Assembly: GCA_950022295.1 (NCBI GenBank)
Contig: OX465598.1
Span: 337,107,324-337,171,323, forward strand
Source: Bromus sterilis
Taxonomy: Eukaryota > Streptophyta > Magnoliopsida > Poales > Poaceae
Direction of reading: 5' to 3'
DNA: 64,000 nt
In this document: positions 47,101-58,555 of the stretch, one piece after another
Layout of the letters: the number at the start of each line of letters is the position of its first letter
How positions within the stretch are numbered: position 1 is the stretch's first letter
Program-made: the position numbers and the translations under genes
Notes under the pieces: generated by a model
Told to the model about the DNA's origin: nothing
The model's database searches: none
The model's input: the letters and a program-made list of their open reading frames with translations, nothing else

Positions 47101-49218
47101 TGTTGGGAAACGTAGTAGAAAACAAAAAAATTCGGCCTACGAATCAAGAACCCAAGATCATCCAAGAAGATTGCATACAAGGTTTTAGGTCATGGCTCAC
47201 CAACCGATGTAGCGGAAGTAGAGTTGGTGAAGCTCGTGGACGTAGTGGAAGTAGATCTCGCAAGTTCTCCCACGAACAGTCCCTCGATCAATCCCACGAA
47301 CAAGTCCCGCGATCTAGTCCCACGGACAAGTCCCATGAACAAGCTCCTCGAAGAAGGGTCGAAGGTACGACCCCTCCATTAGTATCCACACATCCCGTAG
47401 CAGCAATCCAGCAGCGCTCCGCCGTCCAGAGATGAACGCCACCGAGAAAACTAGAGGGAGAAAACCCTAACGGATTCCGATCTAGAACAGCGTCTAAACC
47501 GGGGTCTAAAAGTGGAGCAACGGGGTTTAGAGGAGGGAGGGTGGCGCATAGGCCTTGGGGACAAGTTGTGCTGCGCCCCCCACCCCTCCCCCACATTATA
47601 TAGGTGGCCAAGAGGCCCTTGGGGCGCAATAAGGGGGGTGGGGAGTCCAACTTGGACTCCCAAACCTCCCAAACCTTCCCACCGGAAACCTGCCATATTG
47701 GAGAGTTGGACTTTCCACCTGGAGGGGGATTCCTTCCCCTTGGTGCGCCCCCACCCCTTGGCCGGCCAGGGCAGCCTAGGTGGCTTTCCCCCCAAGGCTA
47801 GGGGCGCAGGGGAGTGGGTGGTACTGCCCGGAACCTTCCATGACCTTCTAGAAGCTTCCAGGACCTTCCGGGACATACCGGGACCGTTTCGGGACATTCC
47901 GGACACTTCTGGAGCACTTCTAGGACCTTCCTAGACCGTTCTCGGACGTTCCAGAGCCATCCGGATAGTTGCCAAGACCATCCGAGTTACAGTTTAAGCC
48001 ACCGGATGACCGCGAAGGTTGTCGGGACGCCCAGCGATTATCCGGAAACTATTCCGGTTGATCCAGGACTTCCCCAGTACCATTCTCATATGTTCCGGAA
48101 CCACCTGGGACTACTCCAGAGTGATCCGGACATAACCTTAAATACCCAGAACTACTTCTGGTGCCCTTATGAACAATTCCATAAATCTCCGGAACTACTT
48201 CCGGTACCCGTATGAACTATTCTGCTTTGCTTCCACTAAACCTTCTACCATACTAGTATTCTAACAGACTACTGCTCGTTAAGTGTGTGACCCAATAGGT
48301 TCGGTATAATGCGGACATGACTCAGAACATCTTCCGGGCATAGGTCAACAACCTTTTGTCAATAGCCAATAATCAACAGCGGAGCCATGGACACCCATGT
48401 TGACTCCCACACATACACGAAGAAACTTCGAGTGAACCATTATGTTTAGTCATGTACCATTCCCTTTGCTTCGCGATAAATGACAAAGTTAGAGGAGAGA
48501 AGTTTGGCACCCATGTGTAACAACTTTTGAACACAAGCCACTCGTTATCCTCTTTGCTCGTTTGTCCCTTTTCTCGTTATCGTATTCCGGTATCCCCGTG
48601 ACTAAATCACAATGCGTCTGGCCAGACTATAATGGATACCGTCATACCGAGTGGGCCCGAAGTGAATATCTTCTTCATCGTGAAGGAGCAAATCCCATTC
48701 TTGAACTATCACAGTCACTAGCCACACCATCTGACATACCCAGAACTTATTTTACTACTTCCCATTTACGGGAGGATTCATCTAAGAACCAAAGCATGTC
48801 TTCCTGTGTGAAGCAACTCGATACTCTCATGGTCTAAGGAATTACGTATATGATAACATTTCATGATATGACTTATAACGTAGTTACGATGTGATCTCTA
48901 AGTATATCATTCAATACTGGGGTCGGTTCAACATCATTGTTCTGCTAACAATATGTTCCCATTGCTACTGACATCCTTGTTACAAGAACAATGTCCATGA
49001 TTAAGAAAACGTAATCATCAGTTAGCACATGAGCTGGTCTTAGAGGCTAAACCAGGAACTCTTGGTGTTTACATTTCCACACATGCAAATGAGTTTTCTT
49101 CTGAATCTCACAGTCAGGGTCATTGCAATTATAGCACAGAAATATAAACATTAATTACGAACGTGGAAATATATATATAATAACATTTTATTATTGCCTC
49201 TAGGGCATATTTCCAACA
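47101..49218 (-). repeat. Copia LTR3 (2,118 bp), outermost LTR
   Basis: This LTR differs from LTR1 by four base changes that I could see and by a 10-bp deletion in the GAA/TTC array (array here 47831-47868). It is the 5' LTR of the array in transcription order and the only one next to non-element DNA. The base after it (49219) begins GAAACC of a Gypsy-type LTR. Confidence 0.93.
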
Positions 49219-50307
49219 GAAACCTACAGAGAAGAAAAGCCATCTCTGGCGGGCAGATTCCGCCGGGGAGATCACCTCCCGGAAGGGGAGATCGTCACCA
49301 TCGTCACCACCATCGTCACGGGCATCATCGAGATCATCATCAACATCATCCCCATCATCAACACCATCTCCACCTCCATCCAATCTCATCTCACAATTGC
49401 AACTCATGTTGTAATCCGTACTATCTATCATCTCTACTCTATCGGTGTTGATTACTACTTTGTGGTGAATGCTATTGAGTTTTATTGGAGAAATATTATT
49501 GTGTCCAGATTGTTTATCATCTATTTATCCCCACTCATCATGATCTCTTTTATGTCTTGTGAGTAGTTACTTTAGTTCTTGAGGACATGGGAGAAGTCTA
49601 GTTGTTAGTAGTCATATGATGTTGAAGTAATATGTGTTGGTTGATATTTAAGTTGTGTTGTTATTTTCCTAGTGGTGTTGTGTGAGTCGAACACTCAACA
49701 CTTCGCCTTATCAAGGACCTAGGGGAATACATTGTGTATAAAGAATGCTTACGGTGGGTTGCCGGAGTGACAGAAACCTAAACCCCAGTTTGCACGCTTT
49801 TGCACAAGGGAACAATGGATCACCGATCGTATTGCTATGGTTAGGCTTTTGCCTTAATTACTATCTTGTATTTGCGGATGCTTGCAAGGTGTTTAATCAT
49901 AAGAGTGCACTTATCTTAGTCTAGAGGGTGCACTAGCATAGATCCATCCACTCAACACTCATCAACACAGCACATAGTACCGATACGAAATATGACGAAA
50001 TCACATGAATACCTCTCCCGTGTGTCCTCAAGAACACTTTAGCCTTCATAAGTTCAGTTGCTAGGCCTCTCCTTTGCTCAGAAAGGATTGGGCCACTCGT
50101 TACTCTCCAGTACCTTTTACTTTGCTCGTTTTTACTTTCCTGTCGCTTATACCAAGAAAAACCCTTAAAAAGTTATCTTTCAGTGCTTGCAGTTATCTCC
50201 TTGCCAAAGTCACTTGCTATTACCTTCTGCTCCTCGTTGGGTTCGACACTCTTACTTATCGAAAACGCTGCAATCGATCCCTTACGTTGTGGGTCATCGG
50301 CGACTCT
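49219..50307 (+). mobile_element. Gypsy-type LTR remnant (3' part)
   Basis: This is similar to the solo LTR at 59476-63146 in its common order: CCGGGGAGA, CATCATC runs, TTAGTTCTTGAGGACATGGG, GAGTGACAGAAACC, TTGCACAAGGG, GGATTGGGCCAC, TTGGGTTCGACACTC and a GTGGGTCATC end. The first third of the LTR is missing where the Copia array begins. The final CA is replaced by the host sequence GGCGACTCTC. Confidence 0.8.
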
Positions 50308-50990
50308 CTGTCTCTCTGGTCCATGGTTGTTTAGCGCATAGTGTAAACGGATCTTTTTTCACAAAAAGAAAAAAGGAAGTAAACGGATCTTGTTTCACAA
50401 GAAAAAGGAAACGGATCTTCAAAAAATGCCCCATATTTTGTTTTTTGAGTATTAGTTGTTGAGAGAAATTAGAGAATGAATCAAATTTCTCCTATTCCAA
50501 TTTCCATTGATGATCATGTAATATTCATACAACTTTTACAATTTTTATACAATTGAACAGACGCAAAACAGGGGCGTGTCTTTTTATTGTAGGATAACAG
50601 AACTTTATTACTCAAACATTAGATCTTTACACCCATTCTTTGCAATATCTATGACCTCAACTGGGGCAGATGAAATCCAGGGCCGTGTCTCAACGTGGGG
50701 TGAGGGAGCCAATATAACTGTTAGCATATTGGAACAGTACCATGTGTAGTTGTTAGGAAGAGAGAATCATTCAATAATTATGGATTAGTTAAATCCTAAC
50801 GTCCCTCAAGTCCTCATTTGTCCTTGCGACATATCATACTCAAAATTATCTTCTACAAAAATCATGTTGAAAAATATGTAACATGCCATGAAAAATTCCT
50901 TCAGATGCAATTATAGAATAATCCTCTCGGCCTAACAAAATTACTGTAATGTTATTCGATGAACATTTGCTGAGAGGTATGAAAAAACAA
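50308..50990. repeat. Host tandem duplication, unit 1 (distal part)
   Basis: It matches 51870-52333 plus 53196-53440 almost throughout: GGCGACTCTCTG, TTGAACAGACGC, TTATTACTCAAA, TTCTTTGCAATATCTA, ATTATGGATTAGTTAAA, CCCTCAAGTCCTC, ATTATCTTCTACAAAAATCA and GTTGAGAGGTATG-like words. At 50775 it shows the unoccupied Helitron site CAATAATTATGG. Confidence 0.88.
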
Positions 50991-51870
50991 AAGTTTTCAA
51001 AAATGACTTGGAGAGGCCATTTCTTGGCATCTCATGTCGGCCTCATCTCATGTCGCTCGCGCAGGGAGCGGAGAGGCCAAGCGGTGCGAGTTGGTGCGGT
51101 GTGGCAAGGAAGGAAGAAGGCCACAGGGTAGTTTTTTTTTGGAGGAGGATGGTTAAAAAGCATGGTGGTGGAGGCAGCAGCTCTCCGGGACCTGTTCAGC
51201 CGCTTACGTGGCCCAGGTTGGGCCTGGGTTTCACCTGATCGTAGCCCATTTAATTGGGGGCTGCTGAGGTAAGAAGGCTCTCACAGCCCTTTCCTTGCTA
51301 GAGCGATTGTGATGTGTGACGAGAATGACCGTACCAACGCTCTCGTCGTAATAATAAGAACGGTCGTTTTCGGCTACTAATTTGGCATGGCAATTAACAA
51401 GTGTTTTGTTGTTGCTAATGCAGAGCACGTCAAGTAAAAGCGTGGCAGTTATTGCTAGTAATGTGGCATCATTCATGATTCATCGACCATAATGCAGCAG
51501 CATTGACAATCGACACACACATGCTCGACTGCAGAATGGGTGAACATGCACAGATATACTTCCCCACACAAAAAATGCACACATATACTACTGTCAAATG
51601 TCAAGTTGGTTACAGTCAATAAAAATATGTCAAGTTGGTTGGTTTCACCTGCCTGCAGTGAGAAAGGCAAGAAATTATTAACATACGACTTTGGATCGTT
51701 TTGGGTCTCGAGTCCTGAGGACAACATTGCAAGTTTGCAACCATCATCGCTTTCCTGTTGATTCTGTGAACGCGGGTGCAGATATTGGCACCGCATGCTC
51801 TGGTAAGCTTCGGTTGGTACTGCCGCTCAGTTGGTCACTCAGAAAATTAGATTCTGGTCCGTAGGTTTTG
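50991..51870. repeat. Duplicated LIMR-upstream block, copy C
   Basis: The first part matches 4437-4980 (GGTTAAAAAGC, TTCAGCCGCTTACGTGGCCC, CTGCTGAGGTAAG). The second part matches 5970-6170 (GGTTTCACCTGCCTGC, TGAGGACAACATTGC, CAGATATTGGC). It ends in AAAATTAG. Copy C is uninterrupted, while copy B is cut off downstream by the transposon nest. Confidence 0.82.
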
Positions 51871-53445
51871 AGGCGACTCTCTGATCCATGGTTGTTGTTT
51901 AGAGCATAGTGTAAACGGATCTTCTTTCACACACACACACACACAAAAAAAAAAAGAAACAGATCTTAACAAATGAAGGTTTCAACATATGGCCCCACAT
52001 TTGGTTTTTTGAGTACTAGTTGTTGAGAGAAGTTATAGAATGAATCAAATTACTTCTATTCCATTGATGAAAGTAACATATATACAATTGAACAGACGCG
52101 GAACAGGGGTGTGTCTTTTCTTTTGCGGGATAACAAGACTTTATTACTCAAATATCAGGTCTTTACCCTCATTCTTTGCAATATCTAGGACCTCAACCGG
52201 GGCAGAAGAAATCCAGGACCGTGTTTCAACATGGGGGGTGAGGGAGCCGACATAACTGACAGCATATTGGAACCGTATCTATAGTTTTTTTTGCGTGTGT
52301 ATGTGTAGTTGTTAAGAAGAGAGAATCATCCAATCTTCTAATATACTAAGCTCCCTAGGGGTTAAAGACATAAGAATCAATTGAGGATTTAATTTTGACT
52401 TGGTCATACTTCTTGATCATGTATGTAAATTATTATTTATTTTTTAATTTTTAAGCTTTCAAGGGAGTGAAAACTATGCGAGTTAATTGAGAATTCAATT
52501 TTAATTTGATCATATGCAAATTATTATTACTTTTTTTTATTAAAATTCTCTCATCTTTTAATTTTTTTGGATGCCCAGTATACGAAGGTAATTATTATTT
52601 GTTTAATAGGAAAAATGAATGTCATTTTTTGTATGCTTAATACGCTAATGCTATATGAGTTTGTCGTGAGCTTACAATTAAGACATTGTAGTTAATAATT
52701 GTCGACTTCATGATCCGACCATTCAACTCATGCAATAGATATTCCAAAAAAACTTTAATCATGACATGCGCAATAACTCGATACTCCATTTTAACGCTAG
52801 AATCGGACGCGGTTAATTGACGTTTTGAAAATCAATATATCTTTAGTTTTAGTAAACTTTCTAATTTTGAAGTATCTTTGTTCAGTTGAGATCTTTAATT
52901 TAAAATTGATACAAGATTTTTATTATGTCATTGTCTTGGTATGATGAATTTTTTTGATTGATGCACACTTTTGATAAAACATTGGGTGGTGTGAGTTTTG
53001 GTTGAAAATAAGAAAGTGACGCTTACAACATGTTTAGTAACATTATAATACATGCGATTAACAAATTATCTTCCAGTCACACGATAAGAAGGATCCACCC
53101 AAACATCACAAAAAATAAAAACTTAAAAAAACTGACACATAAAAAATAAAACATATACAATCCAAAAACATAAAAAGCGCGCATTGCACTTCTAGTAATT
53201 ATGGATTAGTTAAAATCCTAACATCCCTCAAGTCCTCGTTTGTCCTTGCGAAAAATCATACTCCATACTCAGAATTATCTTCTACAAAAATCATGCGGAA
53301 AAATATGTAACATGGCACGAAAAAATCATTCGGATGCAATTATAGGATAATCCTCTCGTCCTAACAAGATTAAAATATAACTATGGATTAGTCAAACTGT
53401 AACATTATTTGGTGAACGTTTGTTGAGAGGTATGGCAAATCGAAA
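51871..53445. repeat. Host tandem duplication, unit 2, containing a Helitron
   Basis: Copy of 50308-50990 starting GGCGACTCTCTGATCC, interrupted by 52334-53195. Similarity to unit 1 ends near GAGAGGTATGGCAAA. The sequence from about 53446 to 53566 is unassigned. Confidence 0.85.
52334..53195 (+). mobile_element. Non-autonomous Helitron, 862 bp
   Basis: The element begins TCTTCTAATATACTAAG directly after A and ends GCACTTCTAG directly before T, as expected for Helitrons (5' TC, 3' CTRR, inserted between A and T). A GCGCGC palindrome lies about 10 bp before the CTAG. The duplicate copy at 50775 has the uninterrupted CAATAATTATGG, so removal restores it exactly with no target duplication. The interior is AT-rich and non-coding. 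Confidence 0.9.
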
Positions 53446-53568
53446 GTTTTTCACGGCAATTCATGTGCCGAAAGCTGGGCCAATTTGTTAAGCGAACACG
53501 CCAATTTTTACATTAAAATGGTTGGTTGTCAGAAATTGCTATATTTTTTTTTAAACAAATATCATGTA

Positions 53569-53662
53569 CTCCTTCCGATCCATAATAAGTGTCGCCCATC
53601 TAGTACAAAGTTTGTATTAGCTTAGTACAAAATGAGCGACACTTATTATGGATCGGAGGGAG
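53569..53662. mobile_element. Stowaway MITE, 94 bp, complete
   Basis: Near-perfect inverted termini (CTCCTTCCGATCCATAATAA and its inverse ending GATCGGAGGGAG) are flanked by TA on both sides (53567-53568 and 53663-53664). The element folds into a long hairpin. It has no coding capacity. Confidence 0.95.
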
Positions 53663-53664
53663 TA

Positions 53665-56290
53665 TCTTTTTGTTATGCTTTCCAAATTCCAACGAACGTT
53701 CGCTGGCTAAATCGGTCCTAATTACATCCTAATATTAGCAACGATTTCAGGCAAGAGAGGCCCGGCAAAACAGTTTTCTCCTTTAGAAGAAGCATCTCCA
53801 TCTCAGATCTAAAAGCTGTGTGCTCTGAAACTGGACCAGGCCAAAAAAAAAATACCAGAAGTACGAGTCCAGCCAGGCCCACTGAGAAGAGGAGTCCGTC
53901 CATGAGAAGATGGTCCGTCAGATCTCGGAATAGTGCCGAATACGCTTTCTAGAAAACATCATTACAGGCCGACACTGAGAAGATGAGCCGAGTAGTGTTA
54001 CAAAATGTCTCGTATTCTTCTGCAACCTGCGTTTTGGAAAAAGCTTGATCCCATAAGCTACAAGTTGCAATTTGGTAAACAGTAGTACATGATTTTGCTG
54101 CGACACTATGATCATAAAACTCAGGGTTTTACCCGCAAAAAGAAAACTCAGGGTTTATGTTAGCTCTTGCCCAGTTGCCCTGAACAAATAGGTTCCACTG
54201 GCCCAGAAACTTGATGCTCTGCTCTGCTGCCTCCACGGCCAACGTGTTCTCTGAAACTTGCACGTCTTTGAAGACCAGCCAAGGAAGGACAAACACCTGC
54301 CTTTCGCAATAAAAATCCACCGCCAGCGGGTGCAGTGCAGCACCGTATCAATTGCCCATTTTTCCTCTCCCATCGCCCATCGGCTACTCTGCCTCGCCGC
54401 AGAGAGGTCATAATAATTGGAAAGGAATCCCAACGCAAGCAAAAGCGTACGTAGGCGCCATTGTCACGACGACCTTTCTTTTGACCTCTCCCGCTTCCTA
54501 ATAACAACGCGTGTCACCTACTCTTGCTGCTCAGAGGAAAGTTGCTTGCTTGCTGCCCCGTGACCGTGAAGCTGCGCGAGTCTTGGAAAGGTTCAGCCGT
54601 AATGATCCATGCCCTGCACCTTCAGCGTGCTGTTTGCTTGCAGTTGCAGGTGGTCGTTGTGTGGCAGGAATTATGCAGACACACACCTTGTTCCATTTCC
54701 TGGTGAATCAACCGGTCGGTCGTTGTGGGCGCCGGAGTTGGATTAACCCACGCACGGCACAGTGACCCACCAGTCAGGAGTGGTAATTACGCGTGGCTGT
54801 TCTACTACTGTCGTGCGATTCACTCGACTCGAGTGGTAGATGCTGAATTGCCTGGAGTGGACTCGGTGGGGTGGAGGAGACTGGACTACATTGCATTTTG
54901 TGCTCCGCGCGAGGATCCCAATGTACCGAGTACCGACCCCTACATCACGAGATCACGGATTCACGGGCTTCTCCTACACGAAAAAGGATGCACAGTATAC
55001 TATCATTGGTGGACGTGAACTTGGCCAGGAAATGGAGTAGTACCTCCGCTCCATCAGCAAATACTGTATTTCTTGCTAGAGAACAGGCCCCACCAACCTC
55101 ATACAGTACTAGTACTAGTACTAGGACAAGAAGCACGATCCTCTCTGATTTAACATATCCTTGGCAACCCAAAATCGATAGTAGGCCATGTTATTAACAC
55201 ATGTCATGTCATCACATTTGACCTGAAGATAACTGCAGTAGTAGTAGATAACTGCAGCGGCCCATGTGCTTCTTCATCGATGCCCCCCACGGCGTCACGT
55301 GCTACTACCTCGGACATGAGATGCCGCCAGTACGCTTCGATCGACACCGACGGACGCGCACCGTAGCCAGCGTATGCTCAACTGGTTGACAGCTCACCAC
55401 ACACATTCGATTCGGCCATGAGCAGCACGTGGAGGTATCCACGTAGCGATGCCACGGATATGGATAGATTAGATCTATACGACGAGCCTGTCCCCCGCCG
55501 AGCGAGCTCGTGGTGAGCGGAGAAAGAGACGCCGCGATGGGCACGGCACGCCGCCGCGACGCGCGTATCGGGTGGTGTAAAACTGTAAACAAACTAGTAG
55601 GAGATCGTGTGGAGATCGATGCGTGCGTTCGGATGGGATTTTTTGCGTGCGAGGTGGGTCTGTGGGTAGTCTGTCTTTTGAGTGCTAGTCTCTGTATTTC
55701 AGTGCTGCTGCTGGCAGCGCGAAGCAAGCCACGCGGTCCTGCTTGTGTATGTATGATTCACAGCAAAAGGGCTACCTGCTTCCTGCTTCATTCAGTCACT
55801 TCACGGGGTGGTGGAAAAGGAAGGAAGACCCGGACCGACGCATATGATTGCGCTCCGTAGGCGGCCCGTACCCTGGGTTCCTCTCCTCTCAGTCTCGTTC
55901 CTGGCGATGATGGCGAGGTGTGCCGGGGCACGCGTTGGATCCCCAGACCACCATCAGTAGCCCGCACCGGTGTACGTACAGTACCACCGGAGACATGTTT
56001 GAATAGTGGAGAACTGGAGATGCGGTGGGACCTGATCTGAATTGAAGCGGCCACAGCTCCCCTGTTGTGCTCCCTGGGATCTCGTCTCAGTCAGACTCGA
56101 AGAGCGATGCGGCGTCGCCTCGCCATGTGGTTTGCCTTCCCAGTGCGTGTGCGTACGTGTTGAGCTGCCGGGCGGGTGCATGGCATCGGGCTGTACTTGA
56201 GCGGCCCCGCACTGGGGTCTCCTCTAGACTTGGGTCGCGCCGCTAGTAGGTAGGGCAACGGCTACATTTCGAAGGCGCGGCGCCGTGCCG
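53665..56290. other. Unassigned low-copy-looking region
   Basis: I found no recognisable protein, RNA gene or transposon terminus in these 2.6 kb. Open frames of 60-140 codons occur on both strands around 54155-54765 and 55300-56180, but they overlap one another, lack domains, and follow the GC-rich composition of 55300-56250. A short direct duplication GATAACTGCAG is at about 55230-55260. Confidence 0.5.
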
Positions 56291-56799
56291 GGTACCTTTT
56301 TACCGTTCTAACCCTTTTCTAAATTTTTAACACGATTTGACCTCGTTTGAAATTTTTAACACGATCTAACCCTTTTTAGACACGCCAATCATCATGGCGT
56401 GTCTATTCCATTAAAACACGTAAGAAACCTCGGCGTGTCTATTTTCTACCAGAGCAACGCGAATCGCTGACGTGACAGGTAAGACACGCCAAGTTACTCG
56501 GCGTGTCTTACCTGAGAATAACAAAAATGGTGCAAGTGTACCGGCGTAATACTACTTCGCTGTCAATTTTTGGTTTGGATGTTAGGTAGGGTAGTAGTAC
56601 TACTTGGTTGTCAATTTTTTGCTACTAGTACTAGGACAACACAATGCAGTCCATTTACTATTAATACTACTACGGATGGATTGATGGATCGCCAAGCAAC
56701 ACGGAACGCCACCAATGCATGCGTGCGTTTGCATGCATGAGTACATGGAGTTATTACATTAATAGTTTCTTTTATGAGAGTAAATTTAGCGAGTAGCTA
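56291..56799 (+). repeat. Left long terminal inverted repeat with hairpins
   Basis: Two perfect stem-loops occur here: TAGACACGCC (56377-56386) with GGCGTGTCTA (56396-56405), and AGGTAAGACACGCC (56477-56490) with GGCGTGTCTTACCT (56500-56513). Confidence 0.85.
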
Positions 56800-58021
56800 G
56801 CCGGCTAATTTGATAATTAGTTGTCTTGATAGTAGTAGCCAGCCAGTAAATTTGGCGAGTAGCTAATATTTTTTGAAAGAATTCAGACTTTCCTTTGTTT
56901 ATAGACGTCGCTAATATTTTTTGAGAAAAAATGAATATACAATTTATTAATTTTTAAACCATTTGATTTTTTGGTATATACCTCATCTGTGTCGCTTCCT
57001 CGCAGGTACTCCAATGGACGATTGTTAAACTTGTCATTGGTGAATGGTACTCCAATGCGTCGAGCTCGTGGAGTAGGAAACTGTTCTTTCACGACCCTCC
57101 AAAACTCGACAATGTTGAGTGCTCTCACTCTCCTTATTCATTATTCAACATAGGTCTAATAAGAACTTACATCAAACCATCTGAAGCCAGCACTCACACC
57201 TCCAAAACTCGATAATGTAGAGTGTTCTCACTCTCCTAAAGTGTACACCACATGCACACGTTTTAGACGCCGCCATCATCATCGAACCGCTGACCCATCT
57301 TCAGGAGAGAGATCCGCATCATTCTTGTTCGTCCGTCCATTCGTCGACGCCACCACGGCGCCCAACGGCACCACCGCCCCGCGCTCAACCGTCTAGACAC
57401 GGAGATTCTGGAAGATCTGTCGTGCGTAGCATCGGTGGACTAGGCATGACACAGCGTAGCACCTGTCGTCCAGGCACTTGACATATCCACCGAAAGCTTC
57501 GTGCAAGACAAAGCCGCTCCACCTCCTGCCTATGTCTTCCAGCTCTGCTCCACAAACGACGCTCGCAAGAGAGAAAACGACACCGATGTACCGTCATCGT
57601 CCGTTCTGGAAGACCAGATCTTAGGGTTTCCCCCGGAGCAGCACGAGTGGGTCGACAGTAGTTACATGACGATGCCTTCATCAAGGTAACGACGCAGGAC
57701 GCCGCCATCGCCTGCCATCGACTTGGCTTTCACCGGCAACTATGTCTTCCCAACACGCAGCCGAAACTAGATGGCGGATCTTGAGATCTGACCATCCAGC
57801 CTCAGGCCGACCACCTCCGACGAAGGAGATGACCATCCTTGCCGGCGGCACCGGCCAGATCAAATCTGACCAGAGGCGCCGTTGACCAGTCCACCATGGT
57901 CTCCACGCCGTCGCCGCCGATCCGACGCTCGATGACACACCGTCCGCAGCCGCCGCCCTTCCCGGTACAGGGCTGGGCCGCGCCTGCAGCTGCCGCCGCA
58001 CGTGACAAGGCCGGCCACCAC
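56800..58021. other. Interior of the long-TIR element, unassigned
   Basis: The AT-rich left part contains a partial repeat of GCGAGTAGCTA. From about 57240 it becomes GC-rich, with many GCC/CGACG triplets. Open frames of 60-120 codons exist on both strands but none carries a recognised domain. It looks like captured or inserted non-coding sequence; origin unknown. Two similar words, CTCCAAAACTCGA(C/T)AATGT, occur near 57099 and 57202. Confidence 0.45.
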
Positions 58022-58555
58022 GGCTACTCGCTAAATTTACTCTCATAAAAGAAACTACTACTACTAATCATCAAGCTAGTAATGTAATAACTCCATGTAC
58101 GTAGCTGCAAACGAACGCATGCATTGGTGGCGTTCCGTGTTGCTTTGCTTGCTCTTCTTCTAGTCTTGGAAATTGGCGATCCATCAATCCATCCGTAGTA
58201 TTAGTAGTACCAGTATTAGCATATGCAAAAATTGGCAGCCAAGTAGTACTACTATCCTACCTAACATCCAAGTCAAAAATTGACAGCCAAGTAGTACTAC
58301 TCCGGTATCCTTGTACAATTTTTGCTATTCTCAGGTAAGACACGCCGAGTACCGTGACGTGTCTTATCTGCCACATCAGCGATTCGCGTTACTCTGGCAG
58401 AAAGTAGGACACGCCGAGGTTCTTCGCGTGCCTTAGTGGAGTAGACACGTCACAATGGTTGGCGTGTCTAAAGGGGTTAGATCGTGCTAAAAAATTTAAA
58501 CGGGGTCAAATCGTGTTAAAAATTTAAAAAAGGGTTAAAACAGTAAAAAGGGGCC
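58022..58555 (-). repeat. Right long terminal inverted repeat
   Basis: Inverse copy of 56291-56799. The second hairpin is present but imperfect (AGGTAAGACACGCC near 58334 against GACGTGTCTTATCT). It carries a duplicated AATT(G)GCAGCCAAGTAGTACTAC word near 58232 and 58278. Confidence 0.85.

Larger units (their letters stand above)
32659..49218 (-). mobile_element. Truncated tandem array of a Copia-type LTR element (3 LTRs, 2 internal regions)
   Basis: The sequence repeats with a period of exactly 7,176 bp. The order is an 89-bp internal stub, LTR1, internal 1, LTR2, internal 2, LTR3. On the minus strand each LTR runs TGTTGGAAATATGCC to CGTTTCCCAACA. It is preceded by a purine tract (AAGTGGGAGAC) and followed by an initiator-Met-type primer site (TGGTATCATGAGC). 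This border style is that of the Angela/BARE/WIS group of Triticeae Copia elements. The left side is cut off inside the internal region and fused to the MULE end. The right side abuts GAAAC of a Gypsy LTR. No TSD can be tested because the left flank is gone. Confidence 0.92.
56291..58555. mobile_element. Long-TIR (fold-back or Mutator-like) element
   Basis: About 510 bp at the left (56291-56799) is repeated in inverse orientation at the right (58022-58555). Matching words include AACACGATTTGACC, ACGCGAATCGCTGA, AAGACACGCC, TGTTAGGTAGG, GGATGGATTGATGGATCG, CACGGAACGCCACCAATGCA and TATGAGAGTAAATTTAGCGA. Similarity is high but with indels. No transposase is visible. Outer bases are GGTACCTTTTTAC on the left and GTAAAAAGGGGCC on the right. 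I could not define a clean target duplication, so the class is uncertain. Confidence 0.75.

Noticed and set aside
49270..49390. Minus-strand Asp-rich frame (DGGDGVDDGDD type)
   Set aside because: It comes from CAT/CAC triplet runs within a Gypsy LTR leader and is not a gene.
54155..55200. Overlapping frames of 60-115 codons suggesting a small gene
   Set aside because: Frames on both strands overlap, there is no recognised motif and no convincing splice chain. Left as unassigned.
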